Shown in pieces: positions 46,002 through 55,742 of a stretch of 64,000 nt of DNA (within the stretch, counting starts at the first letter, position 1; each line of letters opens with the position of its first letter). The stretch comes from an uncultured Pseudomonadales bacterium (lineage in GTDB: Bacteria; Pseudomonadota; Gammaproteobacteria; Pseudomonadales; Azotimanducaceae). Both the position numbers and the translations under genes were made by a program. The notes beneath the pieces are model-generated. The model did no database searches. It saw only the letters and a program-made list of their open reading frames with translations, and was not told the DNA's origin. Where the stretch lies: the NCBI GenBank assembly GCA_937921865.1, contig CAKZWF010000022.1:62001-126000 (forward strand). The letters are read 5' to 3'.

Positions 46002-49000
46002 GTGGAAAAACAATTTCAAGACGGCGACAGACTTTATCTGATTGCAGAGAGTCTGGCGCAAGATTTTTCGCTCTTTCCCGGTAGCGGGTCAGATGAACTG
46101 CTCCCTGGATGCCTTGGTGAGCGGGAAATCCTGCAGCGTCAGGAGTATCTGGGTAGCCTTGACGTAGACAGCTATGTCGAAGAGGTGGTCGCCAATACTG
46201 AAGACCACGCGCGCCTGCCGGCACCTGCAGCGATCAGGCTGTTGGGCAGGGTCACCGAAGAGGTTTCCGATGGTCCGTTCTACTCAGCCAGTGTGGAAAT
46301 GGACTTTTTCGGCGAGCCCCGGCTGATTGGATTCATTGCTCAGGATAGAACCTATCTCAATGGCACCTGGGGTCCGGCGCATCACCTGGCTGCAGCGGAC
46401 CGGCTCCAGCTGTTCGCTAAAAGAGCCGTGCCCATCGTTACGCTGATGGACACCCCCGGAGCGGATGCCAAAGAAGAGGCCAATCGTGATAACCAGGCCC
46501 ACAGTATTTCCCGGCTCATTGCCGAAGCCAGTAACCTCGATGTCCCAAATGTGGGCATCGTCTATGGGCTGGGCTACTCGGGTGGGGCTATTCCGCTGGC
46601 GGCGAGCAACATCATTCTTGCTGTGCGCGACGGTGTTTTCAGCACCATCCAGCCGCGCAGTCTGGCGAGTATCGCCCGTCGCTTGAACCTGTCCTGGCAG
46701 GAGTGTGCCAAATACGTGGGTTTGAGTCCTTATGAGCTCTACACGCAGGGCAATATAGACGGCGTCATAGACTGGGCGCCGGAAGACGAAGATCCGGCAA
46801 ACCTCAAGCTGGCCATTGTTTCTGCGCTGCGCCGGGTTGAAGACAAAACGCTGGAGTTTGTCGCTGAAAATCCCTACATCATGGATCACTACCAGCAGAG
46901 TCTGCAGCGCTATCTGAAGCCGTCCGCCCGCTTGCAGGAGATGCAGAACACTGCTGCGCTCAAACTGACAAAGAATCCGACCGAGTACCTCAATGTCTTC
47001 GGGGTGGCTTTCCGATACCTGCGCTATCTGAAGGTCCGTCAGCGAATCAAGGCGTCGAACACACAGCAGTACGGACGCCTGTCGGATCAGGAGTTACCCA
47101 AAGGTGAACTGGCGGAGCGCGCCGATCTGGAGCGCCGACAGACATTCCTGAAGTGGCTGCAGGATCCCGATCGGGTAGTCTATGAAGATGTTCTGTCCAA
47201 AGCCTGGAAGAACTACGCAGAGAAGAAACAGGCCGTTCATGACGAACGGGGCCGTATTGCTCAGCTGATCTTTGGTGAGCCGCGCAAGAACTACGATGAC
47301 GCCCGCGCAACCCTGCTGACCGCGGTTGGTATCTTCCTCTACAACCGTTGGAAAGCAGAGTCTGTGGGCAATCTGCGGGCATTGCGGGACATGTTGAAGT
47401 ACCCGGAAAACGTCCGCCAGATTCTGCATCTGAACGATCTGCCGAACCCGCGCGCGTTACTTGACGCAATTCGTTCAGACTCGGAGATGCTGCCGAGGTT
47501 GCGGGACTGTTTTTCGCATGAAGGCCGCAAGCTTCTGTCGGACGCCGATCTGTCTGAGAAGTCAGACGTGTATTTGTCCACGCAGTTGACCGTTGAACTC
47601 AACATGGCCATTACCGGCCCAGCCATGCTCGAGGTGGGCGGTGCACCAGGCACCGAGTTTGCCGCCAACCGTCAGATTCTCAGTTCCCGTTACCCTGGAC
47701 TGGTCAATGCAGCTCGGGTGTCGCGGCCGCCAGTGGCGTTCAGTGACTTGACCGTGCTGGATATTCTGCTTGAAGACGATCTGCGCGAAGACTTCATTGT
47801 CGAGTGCGAGAATCTGCTGCTGTTCAACTCGGTTTATGACCAGATCATCGCCAATCTGGATCAGATTGCTGAAGAAGCTCAGGCGGGTCAGTCGCTGTCA
47901 AAAGAATCTCTGGCGGCATTGATCAACAGCACGCTGGAACTCGCCGCCAAAGGCGTGACGCTTGGTTCTGCTGCCAGTGAAGGTGGTGAGGACCGGGTTG
48001 CTGCGCTTCGGGAGCAGATGATTAGCTGGTACCTGCGGGTATCGAAGATGCCGCGCAACACCCAGTTCTATCTGTCTGTGGAAGAGTGGAAGAAAGTCAG
48101 CTTTCCGTATCTGGCTGACGTGTTGTTTGTCGTGGTCACCTACCTGTTTGAAAGTCTGTTGATGTCCTTTGTGCTCTCTGAGCGTGAAGGCAAGAACTAC
48201 CAGGGCCGCATCGCGCCGAAGAACATCGGCCGGCGCAAAGACTTCTGGAACCGTTTGAACATTGCCTATTGCGATCTGCTGATACAGAACGTGCTCAGGG
48301 ATGTTAAGAATCAGCGTCGGACCGGTTATCAGGCTTTCATTGACGAGTTTTTCAGCCGCTTCGAAGAACGCTACAGTGACCTGCTCAGCTCCGACCCCAG
48401 AGACTTCCCTGGCTTTCGCATTTCGATCGAACAGGCGTTAGCCCGCAACATTCCGCCGTGCGGGATCGTCGCCGGCATCGGGGATTTCAAAACCCCGGAC
48501 GGCGATATTCGAGTTGGCGCGCTGATTTCGAATACCGAATTCCAGGCCGGTTCATTTGATATGGCCAGTGCCGAAAAATTCTGCCGCCTGCTGGTTGAGT
48601 GTGCAGAACAACATCTCCCGGTGGTGTGTTTCATCTCCTCGGGAGGCATGCAGACTAAAGAGGGCGCAGGTGCGCTGTTCTCGATGGCGGCGGTCAACGA
48701 CCGTATCACCCGCTTTGTCCGAGATCACGATCTGCCACTGATTGTATTCGGTTTCAGCGACTGCACCGGTGGCGCCCAGGCCAGCTTCGTGACCCATCCG
48801 CTGGTTCAGACCTACTACTTCTCAGGCACCACCATGCCGTTTGCCGGACAGATCGTCGTACCATCGAATCTGCCGCTTAATTCAATTCTCTCCAACTACC
48901 TGTTGCAGGTTCCCGGAGCCATGCAGGGCCTGGTCAAACACCCGTTTCACCCGGAGCTTGACGGTGAATTGAGCCGTGTTGACCCGGAAATCCCGCTGCC

Positions 49001-50855
49001 TGAAGAGAGCGTGACTGAGGTGGTCAGCCGGGTGATTTCCGGTGAACTCAGAAGGGAACAGCCGGTGGTAGTGGCGCATCGTCCCCGATACACCGATGCG
49101 GACCTGGTTCGACCTGTAAATCGGGTTCTGATCCACGCGCGTGGCTGTACTGCGGTGAAGCTGATCCGTATTGCCCAACGTAATGATATCGAGGTGGTGC
49201 TGATTCAATCCGACCCGGATATGGAATCAGTCGCCGTGGATATGCTCCGGGAGACCGATCGTCTGGTCTGTATTGGCGGCAATACACCTGACGAGAGCTA
49301 TCTCAACGCCAGGAGCGTGCTCAGTGTTGCTGAGCTGGAACGTGTCGATTCGCTGCATCCGGGCATTGGCTTTCTGTCTGAAAGCTCGCAGTTTGCAGAA
49401 CTGTGCCGATCCCATGGAATTAACTTCATCGGCCCACCGGTGTCCAGCATGGAAACCATGGGCAACAAATCCAACGCCATCAACACCTCGTTGCGATTGA
49501 ACGTTCCGGTGGTACCCGGAAGCCACGGCATTCTTACCGACGTCGAGCGTGCGGCGGAAGTTGCGCAGGGGATCGGCTACCCGGTCCTGATCAAAGCTGT
49601 CCACGGTGGGGGCGGCAAAGGCATCCAGGTGGTAGAGAAGGCAGAAGACTTCTACGAGAACTTTCAGCGGGTGCGGGTTGAAGCCCGAGCTGCGTTTGGT
49701 AATGGGGATGTCTACCTGGAGAAGTTCGTTACTTCGCTGCGGCACATCGAAGCTCAGCTGCTGCGTGACAATCACGGCAATACCAAGGTGCTGGGGATTC
49801 GGGACTGCAGTGTTCAACGTGATAAACAGAAGGTCTTCGAGGAGTCGGGTTCAACGATGCTGCCCGAAAATCTGCATCAGGAAGTGCTGGCGTGCACCGC
49901 GCGACTTGCGGATGAGGTTGGCTACGTCGGCGCGGGGACCGTTGAATTCATCTACGACCTGGCCTCGAATGCCGTTTACTTCATGGAAATGAATACCCGT
50001 CTGCAGGTTGAACATCCGGTGACCGAATGGGTTTCCGGAATCGATATTGTCAGTGAGCAGTTTCGCATCGCTGCAGGCGAATCCATCGCCCATCTGCAAC
50101 CTCAGTCTCTCGGTTACGCAATTGAAGCAAGGATCAACGCCGAGCGGATTCAGCTCGACAACAATGGCGAGCTGAACTTCAAGCCTCATCCGGGTCGGGT
50201 AGTTGCCTGTAACTTTCCCAACGAAGAAGGCGTAGAAGTGATTGCCACCGTTGGCGAAGGCAAGTTCGTGTCGCCTTTTTACGACAGTATGGTCGCGCAG
50301 GTGATTGTCCACGCCACTGATCGTCAGGCGGCGATCGAAAAACTTTATGCTTACCTCGATGGCGTGCAGATTGATGGGATCTGCACCAATATTCCGCTGT
50401 TGAAGCGGGTTCTGAAAGATGAGGTGTTCCGCAACGGTGAATACGATACCGAGTATCTGCCTCAATTCCTCAAGCGGACCGATACGCAGACGCTGATTGC
50501 GGAGATTGAAGCGAGCGCAGGTGATCCGAGCGGTGGCATCGACCGTGAGTCAATTCGAATCGAAGACAGTGACGAGTTGAAAGTGTTGTCTCCAGCTACA
50601 GCGATTTTCTACACGACTCCAACTCCGACAGATCCGGAATACGTCGCCGTCGGCGATGTGATCAGTATCGACGATACCATCGGTCAGCTTGAAGCCATGA
50701 AGATCTTCACCCCGGTCACGCTGGCGGATTTCAACACCGAGTTTGATCTCTATGATGCAGACAGTCGCTATGAGGTGACCAGAATCAATATGACCAGTGG
50801 CCAGCAGGTCAATGTAGGCGATCTGTTGCTGGTTGTTAAACCGGTCAGCGGCTGA
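46002..50855 (+). CDS. Single-chain acetyl-CoA carboxylase-like protein (AccA-AccD-AccC-AccB)
   Basis: A 1617-residue protein carrying every part of a biotin-dependent acyl-CoA carboxylase. Residues about 145-256 resemble AccA (PIVTLMDTPGADAKEEANR, GYSGGAIPLAASNIILA). A helical linker of about 550 residues follows. Residues about 820-955 resemble AccD (FISSGGMQTKEGAGALFSMA, DCTGGAQASF). Residues about 1040-1495 are biotin carboxylase (KAVHGGGGKGIQ, FMEMNTRLQVEHPVTEW). The biotinyl domain ends the chain, with Lys1567 in EAMKIF. The probable product is malonyl-CoA. Order differs from known single-chain enzymes, where biotin carboxylase comes first. The GTG start at 46002 has no obvious Shine-Dalgarno. 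The substrate could be another short acyl-CoA. Confidence 0.85.
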   Translation: MEKQFQDGDRLYLIAESLAQDFSLFPGSGSDELLPGCLGEREILQRQEYLGSLDVDSYVEEVVANTEDHARLPAPAAIRLLGRVTEEVSDGPFYSASVEMDFFGEPRLIGFIAQDRTYLNGTWGPAHHLAAADRLQLFAKRAVPIVTLMDTPGADAKEEANRDNQAHSISRLIAEASNLDVPNVGIVYGLGYSGGAIPLAASNIILAVRDGVFSTIQPRSLASIARRLNLSWQECAKYVGLSPYELYTQGNIDGVIDWAPEDEDPANLKLAIVSALRRVEDKTLEFVAENPYIMDHYQQSLQRYLKPSARLQEMQNTAALKLTKNPTEYLNVFGVAFRYLRYLKVRQRIKASNTQQYGRLSDQELPKGELAERADLERRQTFLKWLQDPDRVVYEDVLSKAWKNYAEKKQAVHDERGRIAQLIFGEPRKNYDDARATLLTAVGIFLYNRWKAESVGNLRALRDMLKYPENVRQILHLNDLPNPRALLDAIRSDSEMLPRLRDCFSHEGRKLLSDADLSEKSDVYLSTQLTVELNMAITGPAMLEVGGAPGTEFAANRQILSSRYPGLVNAARVSRPPVAFSDLTVLDILLEDDLREDFIVECENLLLFNSVYDQIIANLDQIAEEAQAGQSLSKESLAALINSTLELAAKGVTLGSAASEGGEDRVAALREQMISWYLRVSKMPRNTQFYLSVEEWKKVSFPYLADVLFVVVTYLFESLLMSFVLSEREGKNYQGRIAPKNIGRRKDFWNRLNIAYCDLLIQNVLRDVKNQRRTGYQAFIDEFFSRFEERYSDLLSSDPRDFPGFRISIEQALARNIPPCGIVAGIGDFKTPDGDIRVGALISNTEFQAGSFDMASAEKFCRLLVECAEQHLPVVCFISSGGMQTKEGAGALFSMAAVNDRITRFVRDHDLPLIVFGFSDCTGGAQASFVTHPLVQTYYFSGTTMPFAGQIVVPSNLPLNSILSNYLLQVPGAMQGLVKHPFHPELDGELSRVDPEIPLPEESVTEVVSRVISGELRREQPVVVAHRPRYTDADLVRPVNRVLIHARGCTAVKLIRIAQRNDIEVVLIQSDPDMESVAVDMLRETDRLVCIGGNTPDESYLNARSVLSVAELERVDSLHPGIGFLSESSQFAELCRSHGINFIGPPVSSMETMGNKSNAINTSLRLNVPVVPGSHGILTDVERAAEVAQGIGYPVLIKAVHGGGGKGIQVVEKAEDFYENFQRVRVEARAAFGNGDVYLEKFVTSLRHIEAQLLRDNHGNTKVLGIRDCSVQRDKQKVFEESGSTMLPENLHQEVLACTARLADEVGYVGAGTVEFIYDLASNAVYFMEMNTRLQVEHPVTEWVSGIDIVSEQFRIAAGESIAHLQPQSLGYAIEARINAERIQLDNNGELNFKPHPGRVVACNFPNEEGVEVIATVGEGKFVSPFYDSMVAQVIVHATDRQAAIEKLYAYLDGVQIDGICTNIPLLKRVLKDEVFRNGEYDTEYLPQFLKRTDTQTLIAEIEASAGDPSGGIDRESIRIEDSDELKVLSPATAIFYTTPTPTDPEYVAVGDVISIDDTIGQLEAMKIFTPVTLADFNTEFDLYDADSRYEVTRINMTSGQQVNVGDLLLVVKPVSG

Positions 50856-50942
50856 GTGAGCGCTGCGGAGTGAGCACTGCGTGCCGAAGCTGCAGTGCGC
50901 AGTGTGGTTCGGGGGTCCTGTGCAGATGTTGAACGGGTTGGC

Positions 50943-51884
50943 GTGAACGCGTTACCGCATATTCTTGGCGATATCTCTACCGAAGAATTCCTTCAACACT
51001 ACTGGCAACGCCAGCCGCTGCTGGTGCGCAGCGCGTTTGCGGTTGATAGCCTGCCGGTGGTTTCGAGCGAGTTGGCTGTTCTGGCCGAAGATCCGGACGT
51101 CGAATCCCGCATTGTTCTGGAGGCAGGCCCCACCGGCCCTTGGGAGCTCCGCAGCGGGCCGTTTCGAGCTGCAGACCGGCAGACGCTGCCTGCAACTTCG
51201 TGGACTCTGCTGGTTCAGGCGATTGATCTGTGGGTGCCTGAAGCCAGGGAGCTGTTGCGGTATTTCGACTTCCTGCCACGCTGGCGGCTTGATGACATCA
51301 TGGCAAGCTTCGCGGTCGAAGGCGGTTCAGTAGGGCCGCATTTCGACCAGTACGACGTCTTCCTGATCCAGGCTGAGGGTCAGCGACGCTGGCAGATTGG
51401 CAGCACCTGTGGTGACGATACACCGCTGTTGAGCGGGTGTGATCTGCAGATCCTGGCGGAATTTCAGCCACTTCATGACTGGCTTGTTGAACCCGGCGAC
51501 ATGCTCTATCTGCCACCGAAGGTCGCTCATTGGGGTGTTGCCCGATCCGAGTGTGTCACCCTGTCAGTCGGATTCCGCTCGCCGACGCTTGCGGACATGC
51601 TGGGTGACCTGGCTATAGAAATTTCAGCCCAGGGCAATGACCAGCACTACACCGACCCGGCACTCACTCCGGCTATGGCCGCAGAGGACATTGATCCGGC
51701 ATTCATTGACCAGGCTAGAGATCTTCTCAGCGCGCTGTTGAACGAAGACGGACTGCTGGAAGACTGGTTTGCCCGCTATATGACCCTGCCCAAGTATCCG
51801 GGGCTGGAGCATCGGACCGGTGAGGCTCGCACTGTCAGGATCGGAGGCAGAGCCTACCGCAACGGAGAGATCTCAGAGGATTGA
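50943..51884 (+). CDS. roxA: Ribosomal oxygenase RoxA (uL16 arginine hydroxylase)
   Basis: A 313-residue JmjC-type cupin oxygenase of the YcfD/RoxA family, which hydroxylates an arginine of ribosomal protein uL16 using iron and 2-oxoglutarate. Iron ligands are seen in GPHFDQYDVFLIQ (His-x-Asp) and VAHWGVA (His). The family marks LRYFDFLPRWRLDDIMASF and PGDMLYLPP are present. Compared with Escherichia coli (373 residues) the C-terminus is about 60 residues short, stopping soon after ARTVRIGGRAYRNGE. The start is GTG 50943, as homologues begin there (NALPHILG). The gene follows the carboxylase by 87 bases. Confidence 0.88.
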   Translation: MNALPHILGDISTEEFLQHYWQRQPLLVRSAFAVDSLPVVSSELAVLAEDPDVESRIVLEAGPTGPWELRSGPFRAADRQTLPATSWTLLVQAIDLWVPEARELLRYFDFLPRWRLDDIMASFAVEGGSVGPHFDQYDVFLIQAEGQRRWQIGSTCGDDTPLLSGCDLQILAEFQPLHDWLVEPGDMLYLPPKVAHWGVARSECVTLSVGFRSPTLADMLGDLAIEISAQGNDQHYTDPALTPAMAAEDIDPAFIDQARDLLSALLNEDGLLEDWFARYMTLPKYPGLEHRTGEARTVRIGGRAYRNGEISED

Positions 51885-51984
51885 AACTGAGGGCGTCGGT
51901 TTTGTCTTATAGTTCGCGGGTATTTGCCGATCATCGAGCCAGGCAGCCGCTGAATGCTGATGACTATGGGCTCAACAGATAATC

Positions 51985-52613
51985 CTACTTTGACTGACTG
52001 CTCTGTCTGACCAGGCGCAAAATGCCGGAGATATATTTCTCCGGATTACGCAATAAAGACATATGACCTGCGTCCGGTATCTTTTCAATTGAGGCTGAAA
52101 CGAGCGTCTCGGCAAGGCGGGCAACAATGCGCTGCGCTGGTGACGGTGAAGTTTCACCGTAGATGAGGTGGACGGGCGCGCTGATCGGGTCGGAAGTTGT
52201 GGTATCCATCGAGACCGCTGCTGCCTCGGCGCTTATCTGGGAAGCCCTTGTTATGAGCTGTTCGCGCACCGCATGGGGAATTTTCAGCCAGGGGGTTTGA
52301 TTCCAATATTCAATAAAAACGGCAATCCCGGATTCCACTTGTCCTGACTTCATCAGCGCCTTCACCCGGGCCTGTACGTCACGGTCTTCCTGGCGAACAG
52401 CATGATCCCGCTGGCCCGCCAGCAGTCTAAAGGCCATGGGTTCAATGGCAACAACACCCAGGATACGGGTCGCACTGCTGGAAGCTGCCAGACCTGCAAA
52501 GACTGCTGCTCTGCCACCATGAGACGAGCAACTTGCTCCAGCTGTCTGGCGCCGGAACCGGAGGCATGAATCAGCAGTAGAGGTATCTCGCCATCACCAA
52601 TCCGAATTGTCAT
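51985..52613 (-). pseudogene. Alpha/beta hydrolase pseudogene
   Basis: From ATG 52613 the frame gives the start of a hydrolase, with LLLIHASGSGARQLEQVARL, but then loses homology. A second frame continues downstream with SSHGGRAAVFAGLAAS (the nucleophile elbow region), VVAIEPMAFRLLAGQ, LIYGETSPSP and a C-terminal PDAGHMSLLRNPEKY (histidine). The two halves are joined out of frame and the segment between the oxyanion loop and the nucleophile is missing, about 60 residues. The gene is therefore inactivated by deletion. Its start overlaps the stop of the upstream FAD gene remnant. Confidence 0.75.
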
Positions 52614-52997
52614 GCATCCACCAGGGATGCACGGCTGTTCAAGATTTCTTTATCAAAGCCGGCGACTTTCTTGTAATTATTGGCAATATCTTCAAGTTCC
52701 CTGGTTGAAATGACGTCTTCCAGATTCTCATAACCATTCAATGCTCGTTCCTCCACGGGCCGCATCTCCCAACAGGGTGACTCTGCCGTGGGTCCACTTT
52801 GGTAACGGATCCCGGTCAACCATCGGGTATTCATAGACCGATTCCGCGTTTTCAAGCAGCGCCGGGATATCAAGCCAGTCGAAGCGCCATTCATTGAACC
52901 AGGGTTGGAAATCTTCGAGGTTGGCTCTTCGATTCCAGTCTTCGCGCTTCCAGCTGTTATCTACCGGCAACTTCCGTTCTGCGATCCAGTTGATTAC
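52610..52997 (-). pseudogene. FAD-dependent monooxygenase relic
   Basis: Only the C-terminal part of a FAD monooxygenase of the PhzS/salicylate hydroxylase type remains. It starts at about 52997 (after an in-frame stop), with VINWIAERKLPVDNSWKRED and EWRFDWLDIPALLENAESVY and reaches WTHGRVTLLGDAA, the FAD-binding DG motif. There the frame breaks; the second frame resumes PVEERALNGYENLEDVIS, ELEDIANNYKKVAGFDKEIL. About 70 residues after GDAA are missing, and all of the N-terminal half. The stop overlaps the hydrolase relic by ATGA, as in an intact operon. Confidence 0.75.
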
Positions 52998-53082
52998 TAA
53001 ACGTCCTCAGCGCATGCACCCCGGATTCTGCGGGTGAACGACGGGCTATACTTGCCGACACCCAAATTGTCGGAGAGAACAC

Positions 53083-53568
53083 ATGGCATTGTCGCGAGAG
53101 TTGGCGCTCGATCAGGATCAGATTGAAGATATGCTCAACAATGACTGGAACATCCGCATCGCCACGCTGGACGCCAGCGCTAACATCAATCTCACGCCCA
53201 TGTGGTTTGGTTGGGCAGGCGGCAAGATCTACATCTACGGCCGAGGGCAGAAGGTCGTCAACCTGCGACGCAATTCCAACTGCACGGTACTCGTGGACCG
53301 CAACGAAAAGTTCCCGGAACTGCAGGCAATCATGATGCGGGCCACCGCGCGGATACTGGAAACAGCGGAAGATGAGGCTGCCGAACCTGATCTCGCCCAG
53401 GCACGTCGACAGATGGGCATCAAATACAACGGCGGCCATGGACAGCCTCCGGTAGACAACCCACCGCCTATGGCTGCGAGCGCCGGAGGACGCAGCCGCC
53501 GATGGATTGTCATCACGCCGGAACGCACTGTGACCTGGGATAATTTCAAGCTCGACCGGCCCAGCTGA
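53083..53568 (+). CDS. PPOX-family (pyridoxamine oxidase-like) flavoprotein
   Basis: A 161-residue split-barrel protein. The start MALSRELALDQDQIEDML and the strand NWNIRIATLDASANINLTPM, WFGWAGGKIYIYGRGQKVVN and NSNCTVLVDRNEKFPELQ resemble the pyridoxamine 5'-phosphate oxidase/F420-dependent reductase family. The cofactor (FMN or F420) cannot be assigned. The gene is divergent from the FAD relic and convergent with the next dehydrogenase. The ribosome binding site is AGAGAAC before ATG. Confidence 0.75.
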   Translation: MALSRELALDQDQIEDMLNNDWNIRIATLDASANINLTPMWFGWAGGKIYIYGRGQKVVNLRRNSNCTVLVDRNEKFPELQAIMMRATARILETAEDEAAEPDLAQARRQMGIKYNGGHGQPPVDNPPPMAASAGGRSRRWIVITPERTVTWDNFKLDRPS

Positions 53569-53605
53569 CTGTCACCAGAGCACAGCTATTGATTGCCGCG
53601 TCAGC

Positions 53606-54610
53606 TCAGATTTCCAGGCAGATCTTGCCGAAGTGTCGCTGCGATTCCTGGTGTCGGAATGCGTCGGCAATGCCTTCCAGCGGAAAGCTGGAGTCGATTA
53701 CCGGCTTGATGTCGCTGGCTTCGATGCCCTGGATCATGTCGAGCTGCTGGGCACGGCTGCCGACCGTGATGCCTTTCAGCTCCGCATTCTTGCCGAACAG
53801 CGCAGCCGTCGGCACCTCACCTGCGAATCCGGCCAGCACGCCGATGAGCGAGATGTGTCCGCCAATACGAACCGCATTGATGGACTGGGGCAGGGTGCCG
53901 GCACCGCCGATCTCCACAACCACGTCGACACCCCGTCCGTCGGTCAGCTCCAGCGCCCGGCTCGACCAGTCCGGGGTCTTTTTGTAGTTGATGAGCTCAT
54001 CCGCGCCAAGCGAGCGCAGCGTGTCGAGCTTGTCGTCGGAAGAAGAGGTGGCTATAACCCGGCATCCAGCTGCCTTAGCGAACTGCAAAGCGAAGATAGA
54101 CACGCCGCCAGTACCCTGAGTGAGCACCACATCACCGGGTTTGATTTTTGCCTCCACCATGAGCCCGCGCCAGGCCGTGAGCGCTGCACAGGTCAGCGTT
54201 GCCGACTCGGCGGCCGTATAACCTGTCGGCGCCCGGGTGAAAGCGTTTGCAGGCAAGGTCACAGTCTGGGTGGCGAAACCGTCCGCGTGATCACCCGGCA
54301 CGCCGATCAGTTTGGCCAGTTCTGGCCCGCCATCCTGCCAGTTGGGAAAGAAGCAGCTGACCACAGCGTCACCCTCGCGGAGTTCGGTAACCCCGTCACC
54401 AACCGCGCTGATGGTGCCCGCGCCGTCAGACATCGGGATGCGTCCGTCGGCTACATTGAGCATACCCGACACAACCGCGTAATCATGATAGTTGAGAGAG
54501 CTTGCCTCCACACGCACCTGAATTTCTCCGAGCCGAGGCGGCCGTGGTTCGATGTCTACAGGGGCCAGCTTATTCAGCCCACCCGGTTTGCTCAGTCTGA
54601 TCGCACGCAT
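53606..54610 (-). CDS. Medium-chain dehydrogenase/reductase, quinone oxidoreductase-like
   Basis: A 334-residue MDR-family oxidoreductase with NAD(P)-binding fold. Motifs are MRAIRLSKPGGLNKL, SSLNYHDYAVVSG, MSDGAGTISAVGDGV, TQGTGGVSIFALQFAKAAG (nucleotide-binding) and the DVVVEIGG AGTLPQSI segment. Structural zinc cysteines are not visible, so it is of the quinone reductase-like or zinc-free type. The ATG at 54610 behind AAGAGGAG is preferred over an upstream ATG. It is divergent from cbpA. Substrate unknown. Confidence 0.88.
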   Translation of the reverse strand: MRAIRLSKPGGLNKLAPVDIEPRPPRLGEIQVRVEASSLNYHDYAVVSGMLNVADGRIPMSDGAGTISAVGDGVTELREGDAVVSCFFPNWQDGGPELAKLIGVPGDHADGFATQTVTLPANAFTRAPTGYTAAESATLTCAALTAWRGLMVEAKIKPGDVVLTQGTGGVSIFALQFAKAAGCRVIATSSSDDKLDTLRSLGADELINYKKTPDWSSRALELTDGRGVDVVVEIGGAGTLPQSINAVRIGGHISLIGVLAGFAGEVPTAALFGKNAELKGITVGSRAQQLDMIQGIEASDIKPVIDSSFPLEGIADAFRHQESQRHFGKICLEI

Positions 54611-54781
54611 GAGTTCAACTCCTCTTTGGTAGTGAAAAAAGCCGGGCAAGCATAGCGGAATCACAGGCTGGAACTGTCAGCAGCCAAAAAATTATTTGGT
54701 TGGTCACGCTGGTTGGCCAATGTGCGAGAATCAACCGTATGAGGCAGAATGTGCATCAGGTCTACAGAACAAGGTAACTCA

Positions 54782-55738
54782 GTGGACTACCGCGATTACT
54801 ACAAGATTCTCGGCGTGGAACGCGATGCGACGCAGGATGACATTAAGCGCGCTTATCGTAAGCTTGCAAGAAAATACCATCCGGACGTCAGTAAAGAAGC
54901 GGATGCGGAAGAGCGTTTCAAAGAAGTGGGTGAAGCCTACGAAGTCTTGAAGGATGTGGAAAAGCGAGCCGCGTACGATCAACTCGGCGAGCAATGGCAG
55001 CAAGGTCAGAATTTCACCCCCCCACCAGACTGGGATGCCGGCTTCGAGTTTTCCGGTGGCGGCTATACCAGTGCAGATGCAGGCTTTCACAGCGACTTTT
55101 TCGAAGAACTGTTTGGCCGCGCGCAGGGGGGGCGAGCCTATGGTGCTGGCGCGCGAGGCCAAGGCGGCCGGCGTGGCGAAGATCACCACGCCAAAGTGCT
55201 GATCGATCTCGAAGACAGTATCAACGGCGCAAGTCGACCGATCACACTGCGCGTGCCTGAACTCAGTCCGGATGGGCATGTGCAGCTGCGGGAGCGGACG
55301 CTGAACGTGCGCATTCCGAAAGGTATCCATCCAGGACAGCAGTTACGGCTGGCAGGTCAGGGTGGACCGGGTCTGGGCACTGGAGAGTCCGGTGATCTGT
55401 TTTTAGAGGTGGAGTTCCGTAAACACCCGCTGTATCGCCTGGAAGGTACCGATGTGTATCTGGATCTGCCGGTGGCTCCCTGGGAGGCGGCTCTTGGCGC
55501 CAGCGTCAAGGTGCCAACCATATCCGGCGCGGTGAATCTGAAGATTCCGGAAGATTCCGGCCAGGGCAAAAAGCTGCGAATCAAAGACCGTGGGCTTCCC
55601 GGAAAAACACCCGGCCATATGTATGTTGTGCTGCAGATTGCGTTACCACCCGCCGACTCCGATTCTGCCAGAGCACTCTACAAACAGATGGAAGAACAGC
55701 TCGCGTTCAACCCCCGCGCAAATATGGGAGTGGCCTGA
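54782..55738 (+). CDS. cbpA: DnaJ-like co-chaperone CbpA
   Basis: A 318-residue type II J protein. The J domain starts [20 protein letters not shown] with the HPD motif in [16 protein letters not shown]; a glycine-rich linker ([16 protein letters not shown]) and the two C-terminal beta-sandwich domains ([40 protein letters not shown]) follow. It stimulates DnaK and binds curved DNA. Start is GTG 54782, giving a normal N-terminus. The next gene is its modulator cbpM, 4 bases later. Confidence 0.94.
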   Translation: MDYRDYYKILGVERDATQDDIKRAYRKLARKYHPDVSKEADAEERFKEVGEAYEVLKDVEKRAAYDQLGEQWQQGQNFTPPPDWDAGFEFSGGGYTSADAGFHSDFFEELFGRAQGGRAYGAGARGQGGRRGEDHHAKVLIDLEDSINGASRPITLRVPELSPDGHVQLRERTLNVRIPKGIHPGQQLRLAGQGGPGLGTGESGDLFLEVEFRKHPLYRLEGTDVYLDLPVAPWEAALGASVKVPTISGAVNLKIPEDSGQGKKLRIKDRGLPGKTPGHMYVVLQIALPPADSDSARALYKQMEEQLAFNPRANMGVA

Positions 55739-55742
55739 TCTC

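Noticed and set aside
53633-54655. 340-codon plus-strand frame opposite the dehydrogenase
   Set aside because: The minus-strand frame has clear MDR motifs and a good start; the opposite frame has none.
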